From UBA11098 sp041671525 (GTDB lineage Bacteria > Patescibacteriota > Minisyncoccia > Moranbacterales > UBA2206): a stretch of 64,000 bases of DNA. Shown here piece after piece: positions 54,487-63,164 of this stretch; position 1 is the stretch's first letter, and the number at the start of each line of letters is the position of its first letter. The notes under the pieces were generated by a model. It saw only the letters and a program-made list of their open reading frames with translations. It searched no databases and was not told where the DNA came from. The position numbers and the translations under genes were made by a program. The stretch lies in assembly GCA_041671525.1 (NCBI GenBank), contig JBAZBJ010000002.1, positions 49,022 to 113,021 of the forward strand. Reading direction: 5' to 3'.

Positions 54487-55653
54487 ATGAAAATAGGAAT
54501 TGACGCGCGCACAATTTTGAATCCGGAAAAAGGTGAGGCCATCGGAGTGGGTCACTATACTTTTCAGTTGATCCGGCATCTGTTGGAAATTGATCAGGAA
54601 AACGAATATGTTTTGTTTTTTGATTTTCGCGTGCGGGAAAAAGACGTGAAGAAATTTTCCAAACCGAACGTGAAGATCAAATTCTATCCGTTTTCGGATT
54701 ACAAAAAATATCTGCCCGGCGCGTACAACGAAATTTTGGGCACGGCCACTTTGGCCAAAGAGGAGTTGGACGTGATCCACACCACTTCACCGATGAGCCG
54801 TATCCCGGCCAGCTATCGCGGCAAAACCATTGTGACCTTTCATGATTTGGCTCCCTACAAGGTGCCGGAGGCTTTCCAACAACTGAAACGCACCAAAGCG
54901 CGGACTTTGCTCAGTCTGATGGCGAGCAAGGCGGACAAGATCATCGCGGTCTCCAACTCGACCAAAAAGGATGTCGAGGAAATTTTCAAAACTCCAGAGG
55001 ACAAAACCACGGTGATTTATAGTGGGTTTGATAAACGCTTTTCTGACGCTTCGGCGGTTGCGCGGGAAAAAGTTTTGGAAAAATACGAAATTAAAGACAA
55101 ATACATTCTCTTCCTGGGCACATTGGAACCGGTGAAAAATATCGGCCGCCTGTTTGAAGCGTTCAAAATTTTCAAAGACAGCTGCAAAAGGGAGAATATT
55201 GGGTGTGATTATAAATTGGTCATGGCCGGCAAGAATGGCTGGTTGGCCAAAGAATACAAACAGATGGCTAAAGACTTGGGCATTGTGAAAGACGTGATTT
55301 TTACCGGCTACATCATCGGCGACGAAATGGTGCCACTTTTCAAGAACGCGGATTTTTTCGTGATGCCGTCACTCTATGAAGGCTTTGGCACCACCGTCTT
55401 GGAAGCTTTCGCAACTGGCACGCCGGCCATCGTTTCCAATGTGTCTTCCATTCCAGAAATCGCCGGCGACGCGGCGGAATTTGTGGATCCGAAAAACGCG
55501 CAATCAATTGCGGACGCGATGATCAAGTTCGCCAAAGATGAAAATTTGAAAAATTCCTACCGCGAAAAAGGCAAAATCCAAGTGGACAAATTCAACTGGG
55601 AAAAATGCGCGCGGGAAACGCTGGCAGTGTATAAAAGTTTTGAAAAAGCATAA
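54487..55653 (+). CDS. GT4-family glycosyltransferase
   Basis: This 388-residue protein has the GT-B architecture of GT4 retaining glycosyltransferases: MKIGIDARTILN at the N-terminus, YSGFDKRF, ILFLGTLEPVKNIGRLFEAF at the second domain start, and the nucleotide-sugar motif EGFGTTVLEAFATGTPAIVS with E..E spacing. It probably adds sugars to a surface glycan or lipid-linked precursor. The ATG at 54487 matches the family start; an earlier in-frame ATG adds 27 residues inside the repeat. Confidence 0.88.
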   Translation: MKIGIDARTILNPEKGEAIGVGHYTFQLIRHLLEIDQENEYVLFFDFRVREKDVKKFSKPNVKIKFYPFSDYKKYLPGAYNEILGTATLAKEELDVIHTTSPMSRIPASYRGKTIVTFHDLAPYKVPEAFQQLKRTKARTLLSLMASKADKIIAVSNSTKKDVEEIFKTPEDKTTVIYSGFDKRFSDASAVAREKVLEKYEIKDKYILFLGTLEPVKNIGRLFEAFKIFKDSCKRENIGCDYKLVMAGKNGWLAKEYKQMAKDLGIVKDVIFTGYIIGDEMVPLFKNADFFVMPSLYEGFGTTVLEAFATGTPAIVSNVSSIPEIAGDAAEFVDPKNAQSIADAMIKFAKDENLKNSYREKGKIQVDKFNWEKCARETLAVYKSFEKA

Positions 55654-55718
55654 AATATAGAAGTTAAAAGCGTTGATGAGGCTATCACCTCGGAGCTGCG
55701 AAAAGAAATGGCACATAG

Positions 55719-55804
55719 TGTCATCCTGAGCGAAGTCCGCCGCGGACGAAGTCGAAGGATCTAATTAGATTCCTCGATTCCGCTACGCTTCACTCGGAAT
55801 GACA
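55719..55804. repeat. GTCATCCTGAG-type palindromic element in the T-box leader
   Basis: GTCATCCTGAG at the left pairs with CTCGGAATGAC at the right, with internal GATCTAATTAGATT and a nested GTCCGC/GCGGAC palindrome. Confidence 0.75.
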
Positions 55805-55857
55805 TTTTGCCAGAGTAAAATTCGCCGGGTAAGCCCGTAAAAGCTGTAAGAAGAGTT

Positions 55858-55920
55858 TTTAGTTTTTAGTTGGTAGTTGGTAGAATTTTTCTACAAACCA
55901 CAAACTACAAACCACGAACT
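55858..55920. repeat. TTGGTAG/CTACAAACC inverted low-complexity repeat
   Basis: TTAGTTGGTAGTTGGTAG (left) and CTACAAACCACAAACTACAAACC (right) arms with an ATTTTT centre; related to the repeats at 39779 and 45881 and the lgt insert. Confidence 0.7.
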
Positions 55921-55998
55921 GAATTAAGGTGGTACCACGATGCAAGTCGTCCTTAACATGTGTTTTGGACGTTTTTTTATTATTTAATTACAAAAAAT

Positions 55999-58953
55999 AT
56001 GTTTAAGAAGGTTGACACGAGGCAAAGCTTTCCGCAAATGGAGGAAGAAATTCTGAAGTTTTGGGAGGAGCAGAAAATTTTTGAAAAGTCGGTGGAGCGT
56101 GTTGCGCCCAAGGGCGACTATGTTTTTTATGATGGGCCGCCGTTTGCCACGGGCACGCCGCATTATGGGCACATCGTGGCTTCAACCATGAAGGATGTGG
56201 TGCCGCGTTTTTGGACGATGAAGGGTTACAAGGTGGAAAGAAAGTGGGGCTGGGATTGTCACGGTTTGCCGATTGAAAACATCGCCGAAAAAGAATTGGG
56301 TATCAAGCACAAGCAAGAGATTGTGGAAATGGGTGTCGAAAAATTCAACGAATTCTGCCGTTCGAAAGTTTTGGGCTATGTGGCCGAATGGAAAAAAGTC
56401 ATCACTCGGCTGGGACGCTGGGCGGACATGGATAATGCGTACAAGACGATGGATCTGCCGTTCATGGAATCAGTCTGGTGGGTTTTCAAAGAATTGTGGG
56501 ACAAGGGATTGATCTATGAAGGTTATCGTTCCATGCATATCTGTACGCGCTGCGAAACGACTTTATCGCAACAAGAAGTGAGCGAGGGCTACAAAGACAT
56601 TAAAGATCTGTCGGCGATTGCCAAATTTGAACTGGTGGATGAGCCCGGAACTTTCGTCTTGGCTTGGACAACCACACCGTGGACGTTGATTGGGAACGTG
56701 GCATTGGCGGTGGGGAAGGATATCGATTATGTAAAGATTTCTTACAATAACAAAAACGATAAAGCTGAGTATTTTGTTTTAGCAAAATCAATTTATGAAC
56801 TCAAGAAAGATGAATTCTTCCCATCGGCAAAAGAATTAAAGCCAGGAGAAGTTCCTCCTACGCCGTCAATAATTACAGAAGAATTTAAAGGGCAAGATTT
56901 GGTCGGAAAGAAATACAAACCGTTGTTTGATTATTATGTCGGCAAGGGTTTGCAGAACGAAGAAAGCGGTTGGCAGATTTACGCGGCTGATTTTGTCACG
57001 ACCGAAGAGGGGACGGGTGTGGTACATATAGCCCCGGGTTTTGGCGAAGACGATTTAAATCTGAGCTATCAATACAAGCTGCCTTTTATTCAGCACGTTG
57101 GGATGGATGGCCAGATTAAATCGGAAGCGACTGATTTTGATGGACTTTCCGTGAAACCGATGGATGATCATCAAAAAACGGATATTGAAATCATCAAATA
57201 TTTGGCACATGCTGGATTGCTTTTTGCTAAAGAAAAATACGAGCATAGCTATCCGCATTGTTGGCGTTGCGACACGCCGCTGATCAACTATGCGACCTCG
57301 TCCTGGTTTGTGAAAGTGACTGGCGTAAAAGAACGAGCCTTGGAATTGGCCAAAGACATTAATTGGTCGCCCAAGCACATGAAAGAAGGTCGTTTCGGCA
57401 ACTGGCTCTCTGGCGCTCGCGACTGGTCAATTTCCCGCCAAAGATTTTGGGCGTCCGTGATGCCGATTTGGAAATGCGAGTGTGGAGAGATGCGAGTTTT
57501 TGGCTCGATCAAGGAATTGGAAGAGGCGAGTGGCCAAAAAGTCACTGACTTGCACAAACACATTGTCGACAAGATAACTTTCCAGTGCGAGAAGTGTTCC
57601 GGCACGATGAAAAGAATCCCGGACGTTTTGGACACCTGGTTTGATTCCGGTTCGATGCCCTACGCGCAGATGCATTATCCGTTCGAAAATCAAGAAAAGT
57701 TTGAGCAAAATTTTCCAGCCGAATTTATCGCGGAAGGGGAGGATCAAACGCGCGCTTGGTTTTATTATCTGCATGTTTTGGGTACGGCGCTCAAAGATAA
57801 GCCCGCCTTCAAGAATGTGATCGTAAATGGAACCGTGTTGGCGGAAGATGGCAAGAAGATGTCCAAGCGACTTCAGAATTATCCGGATCCGTCGCTCATG
57901 CTGGAAAAATATGGAGCAGATGCGTTGCGTTTTTATCTCATGTCTTCGCCGGTGGTGGCCGCCGAAAATCTGAATTTCAAGGAAGCGGACGTGGCTGACC
58001 TGGTGCGCGGCATGTTCCGCATGCTCTGGAATTCGTATTCATTTTTCGTGTTGTATGCAAATGTTGATAAATGGGAACCAAAAGATACAAAAAAATTGTC
58101 AGAAAATTTATTAGATAAGTGGATAATTTCTGAGTTGAGTGTTCTGATAAATGATGTTAATACAGCGATGGAAAATTATGAATTAAATAGAGCCTGTAGG
58201 TTGTTACCGAAGTTTATTGATAATCTTTCCAATTGGTACATACGTAGAAGCAGGAAAAGGTTCTGGAAATCAGAAAATGATAATGACAAAAGTGATGCTT
58301 ACTTAACGCTTTATCATGTATTGAGATTACTTTCTAAACTAATGGCACCGTTTACGCCATTTATTGCTGAAGAAATATATAGAAATATAACAGGAGAAGA
58401 GTCTGTGCATCTTTCTGTCTATCCTGAAAAAAGCCTGCTTTTAATAGATGAAAAGATAAACATGGAAATGGAGCAGGTTAGGTACATTGTTAATGTTGGT
58501 CTACAATTACGAGCTAAGGCAGGCATTAAAGTCAGACAGCCATTGCAATCCTTAAGTGTAAGAGAAATGAAATTGAGTACTGAGCTTAGTAATATTATTT
58601 GTGATGAGGTTAATGTTAAAGAAATAAAAATTAATAATACACTTTCTCATCTAAAGGAGGGCAATGACATTGAATTAGATACGCATATCAACGAAGACCT
58701 GAAACTTGAAGGCCAAGCGCGCGAAATTATCCGCTTTATCCAGGAAATGCGCAAAGAAGCGGGCTTTGAAGTTGACAACCGGATCCTTGTGGCCTATTCC
58801 GGCGGGAAGGTGTTTGAGAATGCGGAGTTAAAAAATATAATTGAAAAGGAAGTTCTTGCCAAGGAGCTGATTTCCGGTATACTGGATCAACCTGATCTTC
58901 AAAAAACATTTGAAGCTGATGGCGAAAAAATCGAAATTTCGATAAAACGATAA
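55999..58953 (+). CDS. ileS: Isoleucyl-tRNA synthetase, type 2 (eukaryote-like)
   Basis: This 984-residue class Ia synthetase has DGPPFATGTPHYGHI with the HYGH signature, GWDCHGLPIE, the editing domain (TTPWTLIGN; GTGVVHIAPGFGEDD), CHRxC-type zinc motifs (CWRCDTPL; CECG...CEKC), KMSKRLQNYPDP and an anticodon-binding C-terminus. The PPFATGTPHYGHI and DVVPRFWTMKGY patterns place it with type 2 enzymes, which are often mupirocin-insensitive. The ATG at 55999 follows the T-box terminator. Roughly 58050-58690 is distinctly AT-richer than flanking parts of the same gene. Confidence 0.97.
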   Translation: MFKKVDTRQSFPQMEEEILKFWEEQKIFEKSVERVAPKGDYVFYDGPPFATGTPHYGHIVASTMKDVVPRFWTMKGYKVERKWGWDCHGLPIENIAEKELGIKHKQEIVEMGVEKFNEFCRSKVLGYVAEWKKVITRLGRWADMDNAYKTMDLPFMESVWWVFKELWDKGLIYEGYRSMHICTRCETTLSQQEVSEGYKDIKDLSAIAKFELVDEPGTFVLAWTTTPWTLIGNVALAVGKDIDYVKISYNNKNDKAEYFVLAKSIYELKKDEFFPSAKELKPGEVPPTPSIITEEFKGQDLVGKKYKPLFDYYVGKGLQNEESGWQIYAADFVTTEEGTGVVHIAPGFGEDDLNLSYQYKLPFIQHVGMDGQIKSEATDFDGLSVKPMDDHQKTDIEIIKYLAHAGLLFAKEKYEHSYPHCWRCDTPLINYATSSWFVKVTGVKERALELAKDINWSPKHMKEGRFGNWLSGARDWSISRQRFWASVMPIWKCECGEMRVFGSIKELEEASGQKVTDLHKHIVDKITFQCEKCSGTMKRIPDVLDTWFDSGSMPYAQMHYPFENQEKFEQNFPAEFIAEGEDQTRAWFYYLHVLGTALKDKPAFKNVIVNGTVLAEDGKKMSKRLQNYPDPSLMLEKYGADALRFYLMSSPVVAAENLNFKEADVADLVRGMFRMLWNSYSFFVLYANVDKWEPKDTKKLSENLLDKWIISELSVLINDVNTAMENYELNRACRLLPKFIDNLSNWYIRRSRKRFWKSENDNDKSDAYLTLYHVLRLLSKLMAPFTPFIAEEIYRNITGEESVHLSVYPEKSLLLIDEKINMEMEQVRYIVNVGLQLRAKAGIKVRQPLQSLSVREMKLSTELSNIICDEVNVKEIKINNTLSHLKEGNDIELDTHINEDLKLEGQAREIIRFIQEMRKEAGFEVDNRILVAYSGGKVFENAELKNIIEKEVLAKELISGILDQPDLQKTFEADGEKIEISIKR

Positions 58954-58965
58954 TGGAGGTGGTGA

Positions 58966-59190
58966 GTGTGGAATTTGCTCAAAAGATGGATCATGCCAAA
59001 AGATGAACCGGAGGAGGTTATCGCGCTCGTGGTTCCCGCGAGTAGATGCAACTTTTGTCAGCAACAAATTATTCCAAACGAGATAGTCTTCATGACTAAG
59101 CCCGGAATGGAATCCGTAGTTAAGGTTTGCCCTAACTGTATCAGCAAGGCAAAGGGATTGCGCTTCATTGAAGCGGAGGGTCAGCAATGA
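58966..59190 (+). CDS. Small zinc-ribbon-like protein
   Basis: This 74-residue protein (GTG start) has two Cys pairs, CNFC and CPNC, about 30 residues apart, consistent with a zinc ribbon. The segment between is IPNEIVFMTKPGMESVVKV. I do not recognise a family. A strong Shine-Dalgarno (GGAGGTGG) precedes the GTG, and a terminator overlaps the stop codon. It is another compact cassette. Confidence 0.65.
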   Translation: MWNLLKRWIMPKDEPEEVIALVVPASRCNFCQQQIIPNEIVFMTKPGMESVVKVCPNCISKAKGLRFIEAEGQQ

Positions 59191-59204
59191 CCCTTTTCTT
59201 TTTG
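59178..59204 (+). terminator. Intrinsic terminator overlapping the stop codon
   Basis: GGGTC/GACCC around AGCAAT, then TTTTCTTTTT. The TGA stop lies at 59188-59190. Confidence 0.75.
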
Positions 59205-59229
59205 CCCAAAATTAAGATAAAATCAGACT

Positions 59230-59946
59230 ATGGACTACAAATACACTGGTATCATTTTGAACAAACGCAATGTCGGCGAGATGGATCGGATTTATACGGT
59301 CTATGCGGCCGAGGCTGGCAAAATCAAGGCCATCGGCAAGGGCGTGCGCAAGCCCAATGCCAAACTGGCTGGCAGCTTGGAACCGATCACGCTCGCGGAA
59401 ATTTTTGTGGCCAAGAGTCGGGGGATGGGCAAAATCACGGGCGCGATCGTGCTGGAAAATTTTTTGCAATTGAAAAGCAATCTGGAGGCTCTCAACCGAG
59501 TCAGTCAGACTTTCAAAATTTTTGAGCGAATCATCAGTGAACAGGAACAGGACAAGGAAATTTTTGAGATTCTCATTGGGTTTGTGCGCGGGCTGGATAA
59601 ATTAAGTTCAGAAGCCGGAGCCGAAAATAAGATGGATCTTCTGCTGTTGGGTTTTACTTTCAAATTGTTAAGCGCGACCGGTTATCGCCTGGAAGTGGAG
59701 AAGTGCGTCAATTGCGAGCACAAATTGCAACCGGAGAACAATTATTTCAGTGCCGGCAAAGGCGGAGTCTTGTGTCGAAATTGTCATCAGGCCGAAAATA
59801 AGCGGATAAAAATCAGCAACGAAGCCATAAAGTTAATCCGAATTTTTTTAAAAAACAAGATTGCTAATTTAGTAAAACTACAGGTTTCACAAAAAGATGT
59901 GAACAATCTCAAAGTAATCGCCCAAGAAGCGCTGAACTGGCTTTGA
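59230..59946 (+). CDS. recO: DNA repair protein RecO
   Basis: This 238-residue protein has the RecO layout: an N-terminal OB fold (MDYKYTGIILNKRNVGEMDRIYTVYA), a helical middle, and a C-terminal zinc-like module CVNCEHKL...CRNCHQ. RecO loads RecA onto SSB-covered single-stranded DNA in RecFOR recombination. A TAAAAT hexamer (59218-59223) ends 6 nt before the ATG, predicting a leaderless transcript. Confidence 0.92.
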   Translation: MDYKYTGIILNKRNVGEMDRIYTVYAAEAGKIKAIGKGVRKPNAKLAGSLEPITLAEIFVAKSRGMGKITGAIVLENFLQLKSNLEALNRVSQTFKIFERIISEQEQDKEIFEILIGFVRGLDKLSSEAGAENKMDLLLLGFTFKLLSATGYRLEVEKCVNCEHKLQPENNYFSAGKGGVLCRNCHQAENKRIKISNEAIKLIRIFLKNKIANLVKLQVSQKDVNNLKVIAQEALNWL

Positions 59947-60005
59947 AAAATACGTGCAATTTGCTATAATTGACGCATAAAACAAAAGGTGTTTAAGACC
60001 AAAAA

Positions 60006-61907
60006 ATGAGTTTGTCAGAAATAAAAAATAAACTATATTCCAAAGAAGAAGACGCGAATCTGTCCAAGCACGGTTTGAGTGAATTTGATATCCAGGAATC
60101 TTTGAAAAAAGCGCAAGCCGATGTGCCGGTTGAGGATGCTTGGGAAGAAAAGAAAAAAGGCTTGGAGTCAGAGCAAAAAAAAGCGTTAAAGATCGGCGCG
60201 TATAGCGTGCTCGGGATCGCGGTGTTGGCACTGGCCATTTTTGGTTTTTACCGTTATTCGCAATCCGCTTTCAGCGAGGGCGGATTGGTTACCGTGATCA
60301 ACGGCCCGGCCAATGCTTCCAGCGGCAAGTTGCTGACTTTCGAAATAAACTACACCAACAATAATCGGGCGACTTTGCAGGACGCGCTGCTGCGGATCAC
60401 TTATCCGGAAAGTTTCAAACCGGGGGAAAACTCCAATTTCACCTCTGAGAGTCAGACCAGCGGCGTTTTCAAATTGGGCAACATTGCCGGCAAATCCAGT
60501 GGCAAAGTTATTCTGAGTGGTAATGCCTATAGCCCGAAAGGCGCCTTGATCTATTTGAAAACCGATCTGATTTACACCCCTTCCAATTTCAACAGTCAAT
60601 TCACGGCCAAAAACCAAATCGGCATCAACGTGGAAACTTCACCGATTGATTTGGAAATTTTGGCTCCGACGAAAACTTCCAGCGGGGACGCGGTCGATTA
60701 TCAAGTGAGTTACACCAACACCGGCAAAGAAGATTTCGAGAACATCAAAATCAGGGTGGACTATCCGGACACTTTCACCTTCAGCCGATCTAATCCACTG
60801 GTTTCCGAGGGGGAAAATATATGGTATCTGGGCCACTTGAATGCCGGGCAAGCCGGGAAAATTGTGATCAGTGGTAAATTGGAGGGCAATCGGGATGAAG
60901 TGAAAAACGTGAAAGCCTTTGTCGGGACGGATGAGCAAGGAAAATTTGTGAGCTACAGCGAAGAGCAGGCCGCGACCACGATTGTGGCTTCACCTCTGGA
61001 AATCCAGCAATCGGTCAATGGCGCGAATAGATACATCACCAAGGCCGGGGATGTTTTACGCTTCAAAATTGTCTATAAAAACAACGGCAACATCGATTTG
61101 CGGGATGTCATCTTGAATGAAAAGATCGATAGTCCGGTTTTGGATTATGCGACGTTGGAACTGAAAAAAGGCGCTTTCGATCCCAATAGCAAAGTGATCA
61201 CTTGGAAAGGTGTCGATGATGCATCGCTCAAAAATTTAGCGCCCGGGCAAAGTGGCGAAATGGAATTTGCCATCAAGGTCAAAGAAGTGATTCCGGTCGC
61301 GACCGCCAATGACAAAAATTATGTAATTTCGGCTTTGGCTAAAATTGACAGTCCGGACATCCAGACGCCGATCAATTCCAATAAAATTATTTCCGGCAAC
61401 AATATGGACATTAAGCTTGATTCCAAATTGGTCTTGGATATGAAAGGATATTTCAATGACACGACGATTCCGAATGCCGGGCCGATCCCACCCAAAGTTG
61501 GCACGCCGACCACCTACACAATTCATTGGAAAGTGATGAATGTTTCCAATGACATCACGGATGCCAAAGTCACCGCATCACTCCCGACGGGCGTGACAAT
61601 GACCGGCAAGATCGCGCCGGATGATGGGAAATTGACTTATAACGCCAGGGATAATAGTATGGTTTGGGATCTTGGCAAGATGAATGCCGGCGCGGGCATC
61701 CTGAATGCGCCGCCAGAAGTGGCTTTTCAAATTCAGATCACCCCGGCGCAAAACCAAGCTGACACGCTGGTTGAGTTGGTCGGGCAGGCGACATTTTCCG
61801 CCAAAGATGCATTCACAGACAATGTTGTTTCGGCGATGGCGGAGAAAAAAACCACTGGCCTGATCGAAGACCCAGGCATCGGTTCTAATTACAAAGTAGT
61901 AAATTAA
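60006..61907 (+). CDS. Large membrane-anchored repeat-domain (DUF11/CARDB-like) protein
   Basis: This 633-residue protein has a cytoplasmic N-terminal region (about 1-58), a TM helix (about 63-84) and four to five tandem beta-sandwich repeats (about 90-610) of DUF11/CARDB type, marked by FEINYTNNNRATLQDALLRITYPE, YQVSYTNTGKEDFENIKIRVDYPD, FKIVYKNNGNIDLRDVILNEKI and YTIHWKVMNVSNDITDAKVTASLP. Such proteins are common in CPR envelopes and probably form extended stalks. A TGC-TATAAT lies near 59962. Confidence 0.78.
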   Translation: MSLSEIKNKLYSKEEDANLSKHGLSEFDIQESLKKAQADVPVEDAWEEKKKGLESEQKKALKIGAYSVLGIAVLALAIFGFYRYSQSAFSEGGLVTVINGPANASSGKLLTFEINYTNNNRATLQDALLRITYPESFKPGENSNFTSESQTSGVFKLGNIAGKSSGKVILSGNAYSPKGALIYLKTDLIYTPSNFNSQFTAKNQIGINVETSPIDLEILAPTKTSSGDAVDYQVSYTNTGKEDFENIKIRVDYPDTFTFSRSNPLVSEGENIWYLGHLNAGQAGKIVISGKLEGNRDEVKNVKAFVGTDEQGKFVSYSEEQAATTIVASPLEIQQSVNGANRYITKAGDVLRFKIVYKNNGNIDLRDVILNEKIDSPVLDYATLELKKGAFDPNSKVITWKGVDDASLKNLAPGQSGEMEFAIKVKEVIPVATANDKNYVISALAKIDSPDIQTPINSNKIISGNNMDIKLDSKLVLDMKGYFNDTTIPNAGPIPPKVGTPTTYTIHWKVMNVSNDITDAKVTASLPTGVTMTGKIAPDDGKLTYNARDNSMVWDLGKMNAGAGILNAPPEVAFQIQITPAQNQADTLVELVGQATFSAKDAFTDNVVSAMAEKKTTGLIEDPGIGSNYKVVN

Positions 61908-61913
61908 AGCATA

Positions 61914-63062
61914 GTGTTTCAAATAATTTCCCAAAGGGGGAAAAAGAGAATCGGTAAAATACAAACAAAAAGCGGAGAAATTCAATCTCCGTTTTTTATG
62001 CCTGACGCGACGCGCGGTTTTGTAAAATCGGTGAGTAAAAAAGACTTGGAGCAGGTCGGTATCGCGCCGATGGTGGTCAACACCTATCACTTGTATCTTA
62101 ATCCTGGCATGGATCTGATCAAAAAGGCTGGTGGCATCCATGAGTTTATGAATTGGCACCAACCGCTGCTTTCTGATTCCGGCGGTTTTCAGATTTTTTC
62201 CTTGATTCACAAAAATCCGGAGCTGGGGAAAATAACCGATGAGATGGCGGTTTTCAAGTCTCCCTTGGATGGGAAGCGCCACGAACTGACGCCGGAAAAA
62301 TCGATCCAGATCCAGTTTGATCTGGGCGTGGATATGATGGTGGTCTTGGATGACGTGCCGCCGGTCAGTTATTCCGAAGAGAAAACAAGGATCGCAGTTG
62401 AAAGGACCGTGGCGTGGGCGAAAAGGTGCAAAGTCGAATATGAGAACCAGATTAAGAAAAGAAAAATTGAGGATGCGCAGCGGCCGCTTCTGTTCGGAGT
62501 TATTCAGGGTGGTAAAAATGCCAAGCTGCGTAAATATTGCGCGGAAGAATTGGTGAAACTGGATTTTGACGGTTATGGTTTTGGCGCGCGGCATGTGGAT
62601 GAGAAGGGTGTTTTTATGGAAGACATGGTGCGCGAAACAGCGCAAATGATTCCGGAAGACAAGTTGCGTTTTGCTTTGGGGGTCGGCACGCCGGAAGACA
62701 TCGTGAAATTTGTGGCGTGTGGTTGGGATATGTTTGATTGCGTCATCCCGACCCGGGAGGGCAGACATGGCCGTTTATTTATTTGGAAAAACGCAGAGAC
62801 GTCAAACGTAGAGACGCATTGCAATGCGTCTCTACCGGCCGGACAGAAATTCTATGAAACCATCAATATCAACAACGAAAAATTCAAAGAAGATTTTGCG
62901 CCGGTGGACAAAAATTGTGATTGCGAGCTGTGCCAAAATCACACCAAAAGCTATTTGCGCCATCTCTTTGTCAGCAAGGATCCACTTGGCATGCGCTTGG
63001 CGGCGATGCACAATTTGCAATTTTATATGCAGCTCATGGAAAAGTTGCGCAAAGGTGATTAA
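61914..63062 (+). CDS. tgt: Queuine tRNA-ribosyltransferase (TGT) with a palindrome insert
   Basis: This 382-residue TIM-barrel enzyme (GTG start) has VVNTYHLYLNPG, LLSDSGGFQIFSL, the nucleophile region LDDVPPVSY, GVIQGG, CVIPTREGRHGRLF and the zinc site CDCELCQNHTKSYLRHLF. It exchanges G34 for preQ1 or queuine in Asp, Asn, His and Tyr tRNAs. About 20 residues (NAETSNVETHCNASLPAGQ, near 293-312) are coded by a 28-bp palindrome and flanks, inserted just after GRLFIWK. No other queuosine genes are in the window. Confidence 0.94.
   Translation: MFQIISQRGKKRIGKIQTKSGEIQSPFFMPDATRGFVKSVSKKDLEQVGIAPMVVNTYHLYLNPGMDLIKKAGGIHEFMNWHQPLLSDSGGFQIFSLIHKNPELGKITDEMAVFKSPLDGKRHELTPEKSIQIQFDLGVDMMVVLDDVPPVSYSEEKTRIAVERTVAWAKRCKVEYENQIKKRKIEDAQRPLLFGVIQGGKNAKLRKYCAEELVKLDFDGYGFGARHVDEKGVFMEDMVRETAQMIPEDKLRFALGVGTPEDIVKFVACGWDMFDCVIPTREGRHGRLFIWKNAETSNVETHCNASLPAGQKFYETININNEKFKEDFAPVDKNCDCELCQNHTKSYLRHLFVSKDPLGMRLAAMHNLQFYMQLMEKLRKGD
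62808..62835. repeat. 28-bp perfect palindrome inside tgt
   Basis: Arm GTAGAGACGCATTG meets its exact complement with no loop, in frame within tgt. A partial copy (CAGAGACGTC) lies just upstream at 62794-62803. Confidence 0.9.
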
Positions 63063-63164
63063 CTTGGCAGGCTGTGGATAACTTTTTTGGCTAAAAAAGG
63101 ACATTTATGGCATAATTAAATTACATGTTGGGTAATTTAAATAAAATAATTTTTACACAAATCT

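Larger units (their letters stand above)
55670..55978 (+). promoter_or_regulatory. T-box riboswitch controlling ileS
   Basis: The specifier hairpin GAGG-CTATCA-CCTC (55678-55691) exposes ATC (55684-55686), an isoleucine codon, followed by GGAGCTGCGAAAAGAA, like the ultrashort stem I of actinobacterial ileS T-boxes. The T-box sequence AAGGTGGTACCACG (55926-55939) sits in the antiterminator TTAAGG/CCTTAA (55924-55956) with ACGA/TCGT inside. The competing terminator is CGTCC/GGACG (55948-55971) plus seven T residues. Uncharged tRNA-Ile would favour the antiterminator and ileS transcription. The 230 nt between stem I and the antiterminator is repeat DNA. Confidence 0.9.

Noticed and set aside
63073..63081. 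DnaA-box-like TGTGGATAA after tgt (and a weaker one near 50674)
   Set aside because: Single isolated boxes without clustering, an AT-rich unwinding region or dnaA/dnaN nearby; not evidence of an origin.
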